DNA from: Terriglobia bacterium
Lineage (GTDB): Bacteria; Acidobacteriota; Terriglobia; JAIQFV01
NCBI GenBank assembly: GCA_028716525.1
Contig: JAQUPQ010000009.1
Coordinates: forward strand, 1 to 64,000
Direction: 5' to 3'
DNA: 64,000 bases
In this document: positions 10,163-20,967 of the stretch, piece by piece
Numbering within the stretch: the first letter of the stretch is position 1
Layout: every line of letters starts with the position of its first letter
Made by a program: the position numbers and the translations under genes
Notes under the pieces: model-generated
Seen by the model: only the letters and a program-made list of their open reading frames with translations
The model's database searches: none
What the model was told of the DNA's origin: nothing

Positions 10163-10690
10163 TTACCCCGACGTCTTCCTGCTGTTTGATTCGAAGATTT
10201 CTGTCCGGATTAGAGTGATAGTCTTCTGAACGGCTCCTTCGACGGCCTGACAAATACCGGCGCCGAGATCGAAGCACTCTCCCTCAATCCCAAAGAGAAT
10301 CAGCTGTTTGGGAAGCTTGCCGAGAGCGCGAGACAATTCAATAGCGTGAGCGATACCGAAGTCGTGCGTCGATCCAGACCGTAGCATGGAGTGGGGCAGG
10401 ACTTCGTGGAGCAAATCAAAACGCCGAACGCTTCCCGGCGGCGATCCGGAGGACATGGCGTCAACAAGGATGACGCGTTTTTCCTTTTTCCACATTTCGA
10501 TAAGGTCACCGGCATCACCGCTGCTTTCAACGACGAGATGGCGATTATTTGACAGACGCATCATGCGTCGAGCCACGACCAGGCCGGCCCCATCGTCTCC
10601 CCGGTCCATATTTCCGACCCCAATGACAAGCCATTGCTTGGTCCCCAGGGCGGGTTTTCCGGAGCGTTGAGTTAAAGAAGGCTTTTTCAT
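10163..10690 (-). CDS. Hydrogenase maturation protease (HyaD/HybD/HycI family)
   Basis: This nickel-recognising endopeptidase removes the C-terminal tail of HydA after nickel insertion. The N-terminal nucleotide-like loop GVGNMDRGDDGAG (about residues 24-36), the central aspartate in ILVDAMSSG and the histidine in STHDFG match the metal-binding Glu/Asp, Asp and His of the family. HydA in this locus has a 12-residue tail after its last metal ligand, a fitting substrate. The ATG at 10690 has no strong ribosome site and the first 18 residues are not conserved in the family, so the start is uncertain. The gene is cut off from hydA by an opposite-strand gene. Confidence 0.9.
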   Translation of the reverse strand: MKKPSLTQRSGKPALGTKQWLVIGVGNMDRGDDGAGLVVARRMMRLSNNRHLVVESSGDAGDLIEMWKKEKRVILVDAMSSGSPPGSVRRFDLLHEVLPHSMLRSGSTHDFGIAHAIELSRALGKLPKQLILFGIEGECFDLGAGICQAVEGAVQKTITLIRTEIFESNSRKTSG

Positions 10691-10894
10691 TGCTGATAGG
10701 AGTCTATCGCGGTAATTGGGGTCATGACAAATGCGGCCATGGGCGCATTAAAATCTCTCCTTGTAAACGCCAGGTCCACGCTGTAGAATCGTGCCGCTTT
10801 AATGGTGATCGACAGCCCCTGAACGAGCGACCCGCAGAACAAGTTGTCATGCCAACCTCCTGTTGAATTCAGTTGATCGCCTAGAGGAGGACAA

Positions 10895-12115
10895 ATGTTT
10901 CGCCGACCGACCGGCCTCGGTGTTCTTGCCATTCTTCTTTTTTCTTCCAGTTTCATCAGTTTTGCACAGGCCGTTCCACATTTTATTTTGAGTGGAACCA
11001 CCACGTTGATTCGTCAGCATGGACAAGCGGAGGTGTTGGGTGACCTCACCTTGACGTGTACTGTCGCGGGAACATTCCCGGCCAGTTCTTCGTTTGCTGT
11101 TTTCTATTCACCCATTTTCTCCATTGTGAACGCGGCCGATGTGACAAACTCCTTCGTCGTCACCAGTGGTGTGCCGCAAGATGCCCGCGTGGGCTATGTT
11201 GAAAGTGAAGGTTCATCCGGCATCACGATCGGGAACGCCACTCTGGGCGTGGGAGATGCCACCAGTCTCAACATCCGAATCTCCGGCAGCGCTGCCGTCG
11301 GCGACATCATCCGCGTCTTGGGCATTCGCGTGAATGTGGGTGAGACGCAGGATCCTGTCCGGACTCAAGTGCAGGCTTTTGTTTTTGGCAATCCGCCCAA
11401 TGCGTTTCAAATCGACAACACCAATACGTTTCCGGTAGCCTTTACCCAGGATGAAATGACGGTCGGCATTGTGGATGCCAATCCCATTGCCGTTTGCTTT
11501 CCGGGTTCCAGTGGAACCGGATTTGTCAACGTCACGGAAGTATTTGCGGGGGCCTTTTCGTCGGCCGCTGATGAAAACGATCTTCAACACAAACCTTCCT
11601 CGCCCTCGGCAAAGGCAGCCAGCTTCGGAACTCAAGTGAAGATCACGATCATAAATTTGTTGCCGGGAGTGAGGGTCTCGGTGAACCCCACGGTTGTCGG
11701 CACCGACGGAATTTTGAAACTGAACTTGGCCGGCGGTTCACCCTCAAGTTTTACGGACACTTCGACATCCAATCCCATTACGGTGACCTTCGTCTACGAG
11801 GTTGTCGCGGATGACCCTCTCAACATTGAACAGGCACGAATTCCCCTCACTTTCACGAATGTTGCGGTTCCCTATCCGCCTGTGTTGGGGAACATGTTTG
11901 CCAAGGTTATGCTGGGACCTAACGCCGGGGTTCAATTCAAATCGACCATTCCCTCCACGGACATTCTCAGTTTTGCCAACGTCCCGATCTTAGGCGACGA
12001 CCCGCCGAACCTCGTGCTGGAGCCCTTTGCCCCGACCATCCTGCGTCGGACTGAATCGGGCGGCACACATCATGAACGTTTGAGTGGTCCTGCTCCATTG
12101 ACGCCCAACAATTAG
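10895..12115 (+). CDS. Secreted beta-rich protein of unknown function
   Basis: I do not recognise a family. The 406-residue product has a clear signal peptide (hydrophobic run around residues 8-24, cleavage probable after SFAQA), then repeated beta-strand patterns rich in Val, Thr, Gly and Asn, as in cell-surface or extracellular structural proteins. A strong ribosome site, AGAGGAGGACAA, precedes the ATG. It lies on the opposite strand between the hydrogenase operon and its protease, and is convergent with hydA. Nothing in it suggests a hydrogenase role; it looks like an insertion into the locus. Confidence 0.75.
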   Translation: MFRRPTGLGVLAILLFSSSFISFAQAVPHFILSGTTTLIRQHGQAEVLGDLTLTCTVAGTFPASSSFAVFYSPIFSIVNAADVTNSFVVTSGVPQDARVGYVESEGSSGITIGNATLGVGDATSLNIRISGSAAVGDIIRVLGIRVNVGETQDPVRTQVQAFVFGNPPNAFQIDNTNTFPVAFTQDEMTVGIVDANPIAVCFPGSSGTGFVNVTEVFAGAFSSAADENDLQHKPSSPSAKAASFGTQVKITIINLLPGVRVSVNPTVVGTDGILKLNLAGGSPSSFTDTSTSNPITVTFVYEVVADDPLNIEQARIPLTFTNVAVPYPPVLGNMFAKVMLGPNAGVQFKSTIPSTDILSFANVPILGDDPPNLVLEPFAPTILRRTESGGTHHERLSGPAPLTPNN

Positions 12116-12124
12116 CGCATTCCA

Positions 12125-12152
12125 CGGAGTGCTCCTGAAGATCGGCACTCCG
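12125..12152. terminator. Possible bidirectional hairpin between convergent genes
   Basis: CGGAGTGC pairs with GCACTCCG across a 12-nt loop in the 109-bp gap between two converging genes. There is no T-run, so termination is only suggested by position. Confidence 0.3.
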
Positions 12153-12224
12153 GCCATCGCCCGTGAAGTTCCTTAGGGAATTTCGGAGGAGTCTGGATCC
12201 GGGCCCCTGTTTAAAGACCTCTAT

Positions 12225-13646
<1,422 letters not shown>

Positions 13647-14377
13647 TGAATCCGCGATACGCCCGGCAAATATCCGCGTTCATCATTCCATGGGACGACC
13701 ACCACTGGCTAAGCGAATGGGTATTGGGAGTCTCCTTGGGGCCGAAACATCCGTAGCAGGAGCGGCGATAAGAAGGGCACAGCGCCCCGCATCCCGCTTG
13801 CGTCACCGGGCCGAGACAATGCGCCCCCGCATTCCCCATGACACAGACCGTTCCTTGGCGTTTGCACTCGATGCAGACACTGTGCGGAGGGGTGTTCGGT
13901 TTGCGGCCATTCAAAAAGGCGCTCAACACTTCCACCAGCTGCCGTTTGTTGATCGGACAGCCGCGGAGCTGGAAGTCCACAAAAACATGGTCGGCAATGG
14001 GTGTGGACTTATTGAGAACCTGAATGGTTTCCGGAGAGGCATAGACCAGTGGGATGTACTGATTTACATCGGCAAAATTCCTCAGCGCCTGAATGCCTCC
14101 CGAGGTGGCGCAAGCTCCAATCGTCACTAAAAACTTGGAGGCCCGACGTACTTTGTGAATGCGCTCGGCGTCGTGGGGCGTGGTGATGGATCCTTCCACC
14201 AGTGAAAGATCGTAGGGTCCGCGGACGACCGCACGGGAAGCCTCGGGAAAGTTGGCAATCTCGATCACTTCGGCCACCTGGAGCAGTTCATCTTCGCAAT
14301 CCAGCAGGCTCAGTTGGCAGCCGTCGCAGGAGGCGAACTTCCAAACCGCCAGCTTCGGTCTTCGTGTTGATGGCATT

Positions 14378-15247
14378 TCAAATCTCCCGCAGAGGGATCA
14401 AATCTTGAACCTGATCGTAGCGAAACACCGGACCATCCTTGCACACGTAGTAAGGACCGAACTGGCAGTGCCCGCACAGCCCAATTCCGCATTTCATGTT
14501 GCGTTCCATGGAGATGTAAATTCGGTTCTTCGAAATCCCGCGCTTGGACAGTTCCATGACAGTAAATCGCATCATCACCTCGGGCCCGCACACCAGGGCC
14601 ACGGCCTGGGAGGGATCAAAAGGGGCTTTGGGGATCAACGTGGTGACCACACCCACATTGCCCTGCCAATCACCGTGGGCCCGATCCACCGTGACGAAAG
14701 CCTCTAATCCCAATTGCGTTCTCCATTGTTGCAGTTCGTGAGTAAAAAGAATTTCGTCGGGCGTGCGGGCGCCATAAAGCAGCACAACGCGTCCTCTCTG
14801 ATCACGCTGCGACAGGAGTTGGTAAATCATCGGACGCAAGGGAGCCAGGCCGATGCCCCCCGCCACGATGATGACTTCTCGGGCCGACACCTCATTCACG
14901 GGCCAGCTCGCTCCGAAGGGGCCGCGAATTCCCAGGACATCACCCCGCCGCAATCGCCTCATGGCTTTGGTGACGGCCCCGACGGCCCGAGTGGTATGGA
15001 AGAGAGCGTTAGGACGGTTGGGATCGCCGCTGATGGAGATGGGCACCTCGCCGACCCCGAAGACGTATACCATGTTGAATTGCCCCGGCAGAAACTGGAA
15101 GCCGTCGGAAGGGCCGCGGGAGCGCAACTCCAGCGTAAAGGTGTCGCGCGTTTCCTGTCGCACCCGATGGACCTCGAACAGCGCAGGGCGCATGGGATCA
15201 GTGCCCGGTGCGTTCCTCAATTTCAGTCCCTCAGATTCCGTTGCCAT
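14378..15247 (-). CDS. hydG: Hydrogenase FAD/NAD(P)-binding (gamma) subunit
   Basis: A ferredoxin-NADP reductase-like subunit that links the hydrogenase to NAD(P)H. An N-terminal FAD-binding barrel is followed by a NAD-binding half with [10 protein letters not shown] and [10 protein letters not shown]-terminal [2Fe-2S] site is visible in [12 protein letters not shown] and the later YVCKDGP, as in dihydroorotate dehydrogenase electron-transfer subunits. The start overlaps the preceding cyclic-nucleotide-type gene by 17 bp. Whether NADH or NADPH is preferred cannot be read from the sequence. Confidence 0.93.
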   Translation of the reverse strand: MATESEGLKLRNAPGTDPMRPALFEVHRVRQETRDTFTLELRSRGPSDGFQFLPGQFNMVYVFGVGEVPISISGDPNRPNALFHTTRAVGAVTKAMRRLRRGDVLGIRGPFGASWPVNEVSAREVIIVAGGIGLAPLRPMIYQLLSQRDQRGRVVLLYGARTPDEILFTHELQQWRTQLGLEAFVTVDRAHGDWQGNVGVVTTLIPKAPFDPSQAVALVCGPEVMMRFTVMELSKRGISKNRIYISMERNMKCGIGLCGHCQFGPYYVCKDGPVFRYDQVQDLIPLREI

Positions 15248-15692
15248 ATAAATCCAGGAGTTGAAGCCGTGTGGCGGCCAAGCGTTCTTCGATGATATGC
15301 GAAAAGCGTTTCATCAGCTCGTAACCCAGGTGATAATCCTTTTCACACTTGCCGCGCAGGCATTTGCCATCCAACGCAATGGCCCGGGTCACCTCCACAG
15401 CGCGCGCGTCAAAGTGCCACTGGTAGGGAGGAATGAGCCACGACCACCCCAGGATTTCCCCGGCGCCGACCGTTTGAATGATGACCGGGCCTTTTGTTGC
15501 GGAATGAATCTCGACGGCCACATGGCCATCCCGAATGATGAAAAACTCGTTGGCTTCCTGGCCTTCGCGAAAAAGATATTTGCCGGGATCAAAACGAACG
15601 TTTTTGGCGCATCCCACCACCAAATCCAGGTGCTCGGCGGAAAGGTCCCTTAAGAACGGATGTTCTTCCAAGAGAGGTTTCAGAGTTTCCAT
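15231..15692 (-). CDS. Cyclic-nucleotide-binding-type (CRP-like) domain protein in the hydrogenase operon
   Basis: A 153-residue protein made of a single cNMP-binding beta-roll plus a terminal helix. There is no helix-turn-helix, so it is not a CRP/FNR transcription factor. [10 protein letters not shown] matches the phosphate-cassette start, but the usual Arg-Ser/Thr-Ala is replaced by DARA, so cAMP binding is doubtful. It sits between hydB and hydG with a strong ribosome site (GGAGGAGGACG) and overlaps hydG by 17 bp, so it is made in step with the enzyme. It may modulate or anchor the complex; the function is inferred only. Confidence 0.85.
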   Translation of the reverse strand: METLKPLLEEHPFLRDLSAEHLDLVVGCAKNVRFDPGKYLFREGQEANEFFIIRDGHVAVEIHSATKGPVIIQTVGAGEILGWSWLIPPYQWHFDARAVEVTRAIALDGKCLRGKCEKDYHLGYELMKRFSHIIEERLAATRLQLLDLYGNGI

Positions 15693-15703
15693 CGTCCTCC
15701 TCC

Positions 15704-16858
15704 TTACTTCATCCCGGGGGTTGAAGTGGAGTTGCTTTCAAGGATGGCAGCAGTTTCTTCGGTGAGGTCGATGCCCACCGGACACCAGGTGATGCACCTT
15801 CCGCACCCCACACAGCCGAAAGTTCCGAATTGGTCGACCCAAGTGGCCAGCTTATGGATCAGCCATTGCCGATAACGCGATTTTGCTGAACTCCGGATGC
15901 TGCCCCCGTGGATGTAAGAAAAATCGGTAGTGAAACACGAATCCCATTTGCGCCAGCGTTCTGCCCGCACGCCGGAAAGATCGGTGACGTCCTCCATCGT
16001 GTTGCAGAAGCAGGTAGGACAGACCATCGTGCAGTTGCCACAATTTAAACAACGCTCTGCGGTTTCTTCCCAGCGCGGGTGGTCATAGCTCCGATAAAGC
16101 TGTTTCTTGAGGTCGGAGGTGTCGAGCCGACGCCCCATGCGGGTGCGGGCATCGTTTAACATCGTTTCAACTCTTTCGAGGTCGGTCGAAGATGCCTCCT
16201 CCTGAGGAATCTTGGCGGCGATCGTGCGACCGCTCTCGCTTCCGGCTTGACCCACGAAGAAGTGTCGACCTTCATCCTCGATTTCGGTCAAAACGAGATC
16301 AAATCCTTCATCCACTTGCGGTCCGCACTTCATCGACTCGCAGAAACACGTCCCGCCCGGTGAAGTGCAATTCACAGCAATCACCAGAAGTTGAGAGCGC
16401 CTCAAGGCGTATGACGAGTCGGGCAGTGGGCCCGCTTTGAACACTTTGTCCAAAATCGCGAGGGCATGCAGATCGCATGCCCGCACTCCCACAAAGGCAA
16501 GTTTGCCGGCTTCCTGGACTTTCTCCATTATTTCAAATCCGTGGCCGTTTCGAGAGGCGGTCCATAAACAGACCGAAGGAGGATGCAAATACTGCTTGAG
16601 TGAGTGCGGGCCGGATGCGAAATGGAAAAATTCGGGTCGGCTATGGCGCGCCAGTCGGTAGGATCCTCCGGATTGTTCATCAGTCCATCCCACGGGCAAA
16701 TCCGCAGTAGAATTCAATTCCCCAAGGACGATCGCGTCATCGTTGACCGTCGGGCCAATAATTTTGTAGGCTTGCTCGTGCAAGACGACAAATAGACTCT
16801 CGAGATCTTCGGGTTTGAACCGGAAGGGAGGACCCCATTCGGAGGGACGCGGCGTCAT
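15704..16858 (-). CDS. hydB: Hydrogenase Fe-S (beta) subunit
   Basis: This electron-transfer subunit of group 3b hydrogenase (sulfhydrogenase beta) is 384 residues. Two [4Fe-4S] motifs are near the C-terminus: [17 protein letters not shown] and [14 protein letters not shown]. Further cysteines (ACDLHAL region, [12 protein letters not shown]) match the family. It is the first gene of the operon; a promoter and a palindrome lie just upstream. The name beta reflects similarity to anaerobic sulfite reductase A-type subunits; sulfur reduction activity is not implied. Confidence 0.92.
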   Translation of the reverse strand: MTPRPSEWGPPFRFKPEDLESLFVVLHEQAYKIIGPTVNDDAIVLGELNSTADLPVGWTDEQSGGSYRLARHSRPEFFHFASGPHSLKQYLHPPSVCLWTASRNGHGFEIMEKVQEAGKLAFVGVRACDLHALAILDKVFKAGPLPDSSYALRRSQLLVIAVNCTSPGGTCFCESMKCGPQVDEGFDLVLTEIEDEGRHFFVGQAGSESGRTIAAKIPQEEASSTDLERVETMLNDARTRMGRRLDTSDLKKQLYRSYDHPRWEETAERCLNCGNCTMVCPTCFCNTMEDVTDLSGVRAERWRKWDSCFTTDFSYIHGGSIRSSAKSRYRQWLIHKLATWVDQFGTFGCVGCGRCITWCPVGIDLTEETAAILESNSTSTPGMK

Positions 16859-16879
16859 AACACTTAGCCTCTGCGGTCC

Positions 16880-16908
16880 ATTATAGATTTTTTCGTCGAC
16901 CCGCTATA
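16880..16908 (-). promoter_or_regulatory. Candidate sigma-70 promoter of the hydrogenase operon
   Basis: A perfect TATAAT (minus strand, 16880-16885) lies 22 bp before the hydB start. At 17-bp spacing the -35 position reads poorly, which suggests an activated promoter. Confidence 0.4.
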
Positions 16909-16935
16909 GCGAATTTTCTTTTTTTGACCTAACCG

Positions 16936-16959
16936 CGCCGTTACGTCAACGTAACGGCG
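16936..16959. promoter_or_regulatory. Palindrome upstream of hydB
   Basis: CGCCGTTACGT and ACGTAACGGCG are perfect 11-bp arms around CA. It is about 50 bp upstream of the -10 and 78 bp from hydB, a natural place for an activator or repressor. The rest of the gap 16859-17198 shows no gene. Confidence 0.55.
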
Positions 16960-17198
16960 GTTTCCACCAGATCAGAGGAAGATTTAGTCGTCAGTCTTCT
17001 CATAGTCTAGGCGGCCTGTCATATCAGGGTGTGAGGGATTCAGTGCGGTGATAAATGCGGCGGATTTATGAGATCAAGGCGTTCATAAACTACTTCCTGA
17101 AGATCGCAGGAAGATTCTGGAAGTAAGCCTCAGCAGGATCACACCGGGCACTGCGATCAATGGAACTTCATCAGCGAATGGCCCGATGATGGAACAAG

Positions 17199-17414
17199 TC
17201 AGGGCCCCTGAAGCTCGACGACGCGTTTATCAAAATCGGCGTCGGCTTCGGAAAGTATGAAGAAGTAGTTGCCCAGGATGAAGTACGAGTCAGCGTCGGG
17301 AGGGCACACCTTGATGTGGGTCGCATAGACACCCGGTTTAATGAGCCGCAGAACAATCTGGCTGGGATACCGGCCTTCTAGCTCGACCAAGGCGCCTTCT
17401 TTGATGACTTCCAT
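17199..17414 (-). CDS. Small conserved-looking hypothetical protein (71 aa)
   Basis: I do not recognise this protein. It starts MEVIKEGALVELEGRYP with GAGGAG two bases from ATG, has a balanced soluble composition and no membrane segment or signal peptide. The beginning resembles a small beta-barrel. It is divergent from the hydrolase-like gene at 17514, with a 16-bp palindrome between them. Confidence 0.5.
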   Translation of the reverse strand: MEVIKEGALVELEGRYPSQIVLRLIKPGVYATHIKVCPPDADSYFILGNYFFILSEADADFDKRVVELQGP

Positions 17415-17465
17415 GGCTCCTCACAGGACAACAGTCATGCAGAATGTACCTGATTCGTAAGAAGT

Positions 17466-17481
17466 TGAAAATCGATTTTCA
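17466..17481. promoter_or_regulatory. 16-bp perfect palindrome between divergent genes
   Basis: TGAAAATCGATTTTCA reads the same on both strands. It lies 51 bp from one start codon and 32 bp from the other, so it may be an operator serving either gene. Confidence 0.4.
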
Positions 17482-17513
17482 CTGATGTGATGGATTGGCG
17501 AAAGGATAGCTTC

Positions 17514-18440
17514 ATGAAAAATCAGAACAGCGCCAACAGACTCCGGCCCGTTGAAGTATTGGCGGCTGTCTCACTGCTGGTTGTTCCGATAATTCTTACA
17601 GCTCAAGCACGATCGAATCCGATGAATCAGAATCCTTCGCCCATGGTCGACACGATCCGGCCACACCGGCGCATCGAGAAGAGGGATGATCCGGGGAAAC
17701 GATTCACGCTTTCGACAGGCACGCTTTTTCTTTCATCGAAATTCCGCGCGCGCCCCCGAGTTCCATTGATTATTCATTTCCACGGAGCGCCCTGGCTTTT
17801 GGAACATTTTGTTGCCGAAACCATCCCCCAGGCGGCATTGATTACCGTGCAGTTGGGCTCCGGATCATCGATCTATGAAAAGGCGTTTTCAAATGAGGCG
17901 GTGTTCGAAACCATGCTCTCTGAAGCTCTGGCTCATATTCAACAACAGACCAGCGCCCGGGTGGAATGGAAGTCCATTACTCTGACCTCCTTCAGCGCCG
18001 GTTACGGGGCGGTCCGGGCGATTTTGAGCAATGAAGTCTCGCGTCGGCATATCGATGCGATCTTTCTGGCCGATTCACTTCATACCTCCTACGTTCCCGA
18101 AGGCAGTCCGTCCAAGATGTCTGAACTGCCGTTGGAGCCTTTTGCCGTTTTTGCGGAGGACGCCCTTCAGGGACGCAAAGCCATGTGGATGACCCATTCG
18201 GAAGTTTATCCGGGAACTTTTGCCAGCACTACGGAAACGGCCGATTTTATACTCTCCCGCTTAGGCCTTCAAAGAACACCCGTCTTGCGGCGCGGGCCCA
18301 TTGGAATGCAAGAGTTAAGCCGCGCATCGGCGGGGAACTTTTATCTGACCAGTTTTGCGGGAAATTCGGCCCCCGATCATATGGATCATCTCTATGCTTT
18401 CGGTGAGTGGCTCAGAGAGATGAAAAAAGTGATAAAGTAG
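17514..18440 (+). CDS. Secreted alpha/beta-hydrolase-like protein
   Basis: A 308-residue protein with an N-terminal signal or anchor (hydrophobic stretch around residues 12-31). The fold looks like an alpha/beta hydrolase: strand VPLIIHFHG with the oxyanion-type HGA, nucleophile elbow SFSAGYGA (first Gly of GxSxG replaced by Ser), an acid in FLADSLH, and a C-terminal histidine in DHMDHLYAF. The substrate is unknown. The start at 17514 has AGGA seven bases upstream and is preferred over an ATG nine codons earlier. Confidence 0.7.
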   Translation: MKNQNSANRLRPVEVLAAVSLLVVPIILTAQARSNPMNQNPSPMVDTIRPHRRIEKRDDPGKRFTLSTGTLFLSSKFRARPRVPLIIHFHGAPWLLEHFVAETIPQAALITVQLGSGSSIYEKAFSNEAVFETMLSEALAHIQQQTSARVEWKSITLTSFSAGYGAVRAILSNEVSRRHIDAIFLADSLHTSYVPEGSPSKMSELPLEPFAVFAEDALQGRKAMWMTHSEVYPGTFASTTETADFILSRLGLQRTPVLRRGPIGMQELSRASAGNFYLTSFAGNSAPDHMDHLYAFGEWLREMKKVIK

Positions 18441-18536
18441 TCGACAACCTCGACGGACCTTCCGGCCCTCGCTAAGGGAAGGGTATGTTGGTCCTCGAGT
18501 TGATGTTTACATCTCTACATGAGAATTGGGGGCGCG

Positions 18537-18992
18537 ATGGCTGGACCTGCGAATTTTGAACGATTGTTGAGAGTCGCGATTGCGGAGGCGTTTGAAGGCC
18601 TCGCGGAGGGTGGCATACCCATCGGGGCAGCGGTGTTCGACCACGATGGAAACCTTTTGGGCGCCGGTCACAACCGTCGTATTCAAGACGGCGATCCCTC
18701 GACCCATGCCGAGACCGACGCCTTTCGCCGCGCCGGTCGGCAGCGATCTTACGTCGATAAAATCATGGTCACCACGTTGGCGCCGTGCTGGTATTGCAGC
18801 GGTTTGATTCTCCAGTTCAAATTCAGCCGCGTGGTTATCGGAGAGTCTGTCAATTTCCGCGGCGGCATCGATTGGTTGCGGGAACACGGCGTGGAGGTGA
18901 TTGATCTGGAGTCTCAAGAGTGCGCCAAGGTGTTAAGCGATTATATTAAAGCCAATCCGGAAATCTGGAATGAAGACATCGGCGAAGAGTAA
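18537..18992 (+). CDS. Cytosine deaminase-type nucleobase deaminase
   Basis: A zinc-dependent deaminase of the CDA fold with HAE at residues 57-59 (zinc His and proton-shuttle Glu) and PCWYC (C84, C87). The C-terminus, with SVNFRGGIDWLREHGVEV and NPEIWNEDIGE, closely resembles yeast-type cytosine deaminase (FCY1-like) rather than the tRNA deaminase TadA, so cytosine to uracil is the likely reaction. The start at 18537 is chosen for the GGGGG five bases upstream, six codons inside the longest frame. The end overlaps the next gene by 23 bp. Confidence 0.85.
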   Translation: MAGPANFERLLRVAIAEAFEGLAEGGIPIGAAVFDHDGNLLGAGHNRRIQDGDPSTHAETDAFRRAGRQRSYVDKIMVTTLAPCWYCSGLILQFKFSRVVIGESVNFRGGIDWLREHGVEVIDLESQECAKVLSDYIKANPEIWNEDIGEE

Positions 18993-19389
18993 ACGGAAAT
19001 TATCCTTTTCATTGGATCAACCACGGCCCCGCAGTATTCCTCACCGCTATCAATGGATTCTCGACAGCCTGAGTGACCAGCCCTCTTTTCTACAAAAGCG
19101 CATGTTCGGCTCCCTGGCTTGCTATCTCGACGGCAAGTTGGTACTGGCGCTGACGGGCCAAAATAAAGAACCCTGGTATGGGATTCTTGTGGCCACGGAG
19201 CGGCAAAACCACAAATCGTTGATGGCAGAATTTCCATCCTTGAAGCCTCATCCCATCCTGGGGAAATGGCTCTATCTTCCCGAGTCCACGGGAACGTTTG
19301 AAGAAACGGCGAACCGGCTGGTGGAAAGAATTTTGGAGCGGGATCCGCGAATCGGCGTCGAAACGCGAGGCCGTGGTCGATTTGGATAG
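18970..19389 (+). CDS. TfoX N-terminal-domain-like protein
   Basis: A 139-residue soluble protein whose core (KRMFGSLACYLDGKLVLAL, then LGKWLYLPES) looks like the TfoX/Sxy N-terminal or YjbR-like fold of small MmcQ-type proteins. The function is unknown in this family outside competence regulators. Its start lies within the end of the deaminase gene, so they are co-translated. The basic C-terminal end may be disordered. Confidence 0.55.
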   Translation: MKTSAKSKRKLSFSLDQPRPRSIPHRYQWILDSLSDQPSFLQKRMFGSLACYLDGKLVLALTGQNKEPWYGILVATERQNHKSLMAEFPSLKPHPILGKWLYLPESTGTFEETANRLVERILERDPRIGVETRGRGRFG

Positions 19390-19444
19390 CGGTACCACGG
19401 CGTCCGTTCCCGATGCGGATCGAATGCCACTCCGTGGCTTTGAT

Positions 19445-19669
19445 TCATTTTCGTTCCATCTGGCGGATGTAAATAAACAGTCCGAAATTCAGGCCGAGGC
19501 ACACCCCGCTCACCACAGCAGCCGGAATGATGGCTGATTCATCTCCCCCCAAGTAGGCATTCATCGTCGCCACCAGGAGCCACAATTGGACCACCACCAG
19601 GACCAGCACGATGCACAAAATGCCATAAATAATGGTGGTCTTTTGTTCCCGACTAAATTGTGATTTCAT
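19445..19669 (-). CDS. Small two-helix membrane protein at the end of the redox operon
   Basis: Of 74 residues, two hydrophobic helices (about 12-36 and 46-68) are separated by a short polar loop, with charged ends (MKSQFSREQ at the start, RQMERK at the end). I do not recognise a named family. It follows the Rieske gene by 68 bp on the same strand, so it is probably a small accessory or assembly subunit of that membrane complex. Confidence 0.65.
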   Translation of the reverse strand: MKSQFSREQKTTIIYGILCIVLVLVVVQLWLLVATMNAYLGGDESAIIPAAVVSGVCLGLNFGLFIYIRQMERK

Positions 19670-19737
19670 AAGGCGCCTTCTCGCGTTCCTACCCGGTTGT
19701 CACTCCACTTTTCCCTGCGACGGGGATGTGAGTCAGG

Positions 19738-20289
19738 TCAAACAGTCCGTATTTCTATCCCGGTGGCATAGACCATTCCATTTTTGACCTGCAGCTGAAT
19801 CCGGTTCAGAGGCCGGCGCGGGGGCCCGGCGACAGGGCGTCCGCTCATCAGGTCGAAATGACCTTCATGACAGGGACAATAAAATTCATTTTGCTTGGTT
19901 CGAGGAACCACCGCGCACGACAGATGCGTGCACTTCTGGCTGAATGCAATCAAGGTGTGCTCATCAGGACGAAGCAAGAGGCAGCCATCATGCTCGCGGG
20001 GATAACTGAATTCTAGAATTCCACCGACCGGCACTCGTTCCAGAGGAGCAACAGCCTGCACCGGCAATTCACCGCGTCTTCTTCGAATGAAATTCTGAAC
20101 CACAATCCAAAGCTGACCCGCGGCAAAGGCCAGGCTGGTGAGCACCAGGAACTTTGTAAAATCACGTCGGGCGACGAAGTTGTCGAGAGGCCAATCGATG
20201 GGAAAATCGCGACGCCAGCGCGGCTGTTCCGACAGGGGGCGCCCGTTGGGAGGAACAGTGTATGTGTCTCGTGGCTCGGGCATGATCAT
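19738..20289 (-). CDS. Rieske [2Fe-2S] protein with N-terminal membrane anchor
   Basis: The Rieske ligands are visible as CTHLSC and CPCHEGHFD; both spare cysteines for the disulfide are present, as in quinol-oxidising bc-type Rieske proteins. Residues about 41-66 form one membrane helix preceded by RRDFTK, which resembles a Tat twin-arginine motif, so the cluster domain may face outward. AGGAGGG precedes two possible ATGs (20289 and 20283). It overlaps the ferredoxin gene by 4 bp. No cytochrome bc1-type b subunit is nearby; the partner is presumably the cytochrome b-like protein at 23264-24418. Confidence 0.9.
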   Translation of the reverse strand: MIMPEPRDTYTVPPNGRPLSEQPRWRRDFPIDWPLDNFVARRDFTKFLVLTSLAFAAGQLWIVVQNFIRRRRGELPVQAVAPLERVPVGGILEFSYPREHDGCLLLRPDEHTLIAFSQKCTHLSCAVVPRTKQNEFYCPCHEGHFDLMSGRPVAGPPRRPLNRIQLQVKNGMVYATGIEIRTV

Positions 20290-20927
20290 TTCCCTCCTGT
20301 AAACGGTTCCTCGAGGATATTGAAGAAAATATCCTGGCCGATGGCCTGAGCGTTCAAAGAGGAGGTGACATCAACGTACTCAACGGCCGGAGTTTTTGGG
20401 GCCATGACCCGGACCTGGGTGGTGATGGTTTGGTCGCCGAATTGAAATCTGTTGACCGGGACAGAGTTGGGCCGAAGTCTCTCAATCTCATCTTCGGTTC
20501 CATAAAAGAGAGCCTGGCTCGGGCAGACCGTCGCACACATGGGTTTCTTTCCGACCGAGGTGCGGTCATAGCACATGTCGCATTTCATCATGAGTTCCAG
20601 GTCCGTGGCCATTTTGGGAACTCCGAACGGGCATGCCAGAACGCAGTTGTTACATGCGATGCAGCGCGGCTTACGGGCCGCCTGAACCACTCCATCGGCG
20701 GTGCGTTTGATGGCATCGGCCGGGCACACCTCAGCGCACGTGGGCGAATCACAGTGCATGCACACGACGGGGGCCGTTTGAACCGAGTGCGGTCGATCCA
20801 AGTATTCCAGATGAATCATGGAATGCCCCTTGTGAGATTCGCATTCTCCGCAGGCCTGCACGCACGATTGGCAGCCGATGCACCGCGAGGCATCGATGTA
20901 AAATCCCAGGTGAGCTGGTTTTGCCAT
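20286..20927 (-). CDS. Four-cluster ferredoxin subunit (NrfC/DmsB-like)
   Basis: This electron-transfer subunit typical of molybdopterin enzymes has four cysteine groups: [37 protein letters not shown] and CDMCYDRT with a later CATVCP, enough for four [4Fe-4S] clusters. There is no signal peptide or membrane helix, so it is cytoplasmic. I use the ATG at 20927 ([10 protein letters not shown]); the frame also has a TTG five codons upstream. It lies between the catalytic and Rieske genes and should pass electrons between the Mo enzyme and membrane subunits. Confidence 0.9.
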   Translation of the reverse strand: MAKPAHLGFYIDASRCIGCQSCVQACGECESHKGHSMIHLEYLDRPHSVQTAPVVCMHCDSPTCAEVCPADAIKRTADGVVQAARKPRCIACNNCVLACPFGVPKMATDLELMMKCDMCYDRTSVGKKPMCATVCPSQALFYGTEDEIERLRPNSVPVNRFQFGDQTITTQVRVMAPKTPAVEYVDVTSSLNAQAIGQDIFFNILEEPFTGGK

Positions 20928-20967
20928 GACTGAATTTTTCAACCGCTCGATCGGTCGGACGCTGTGT

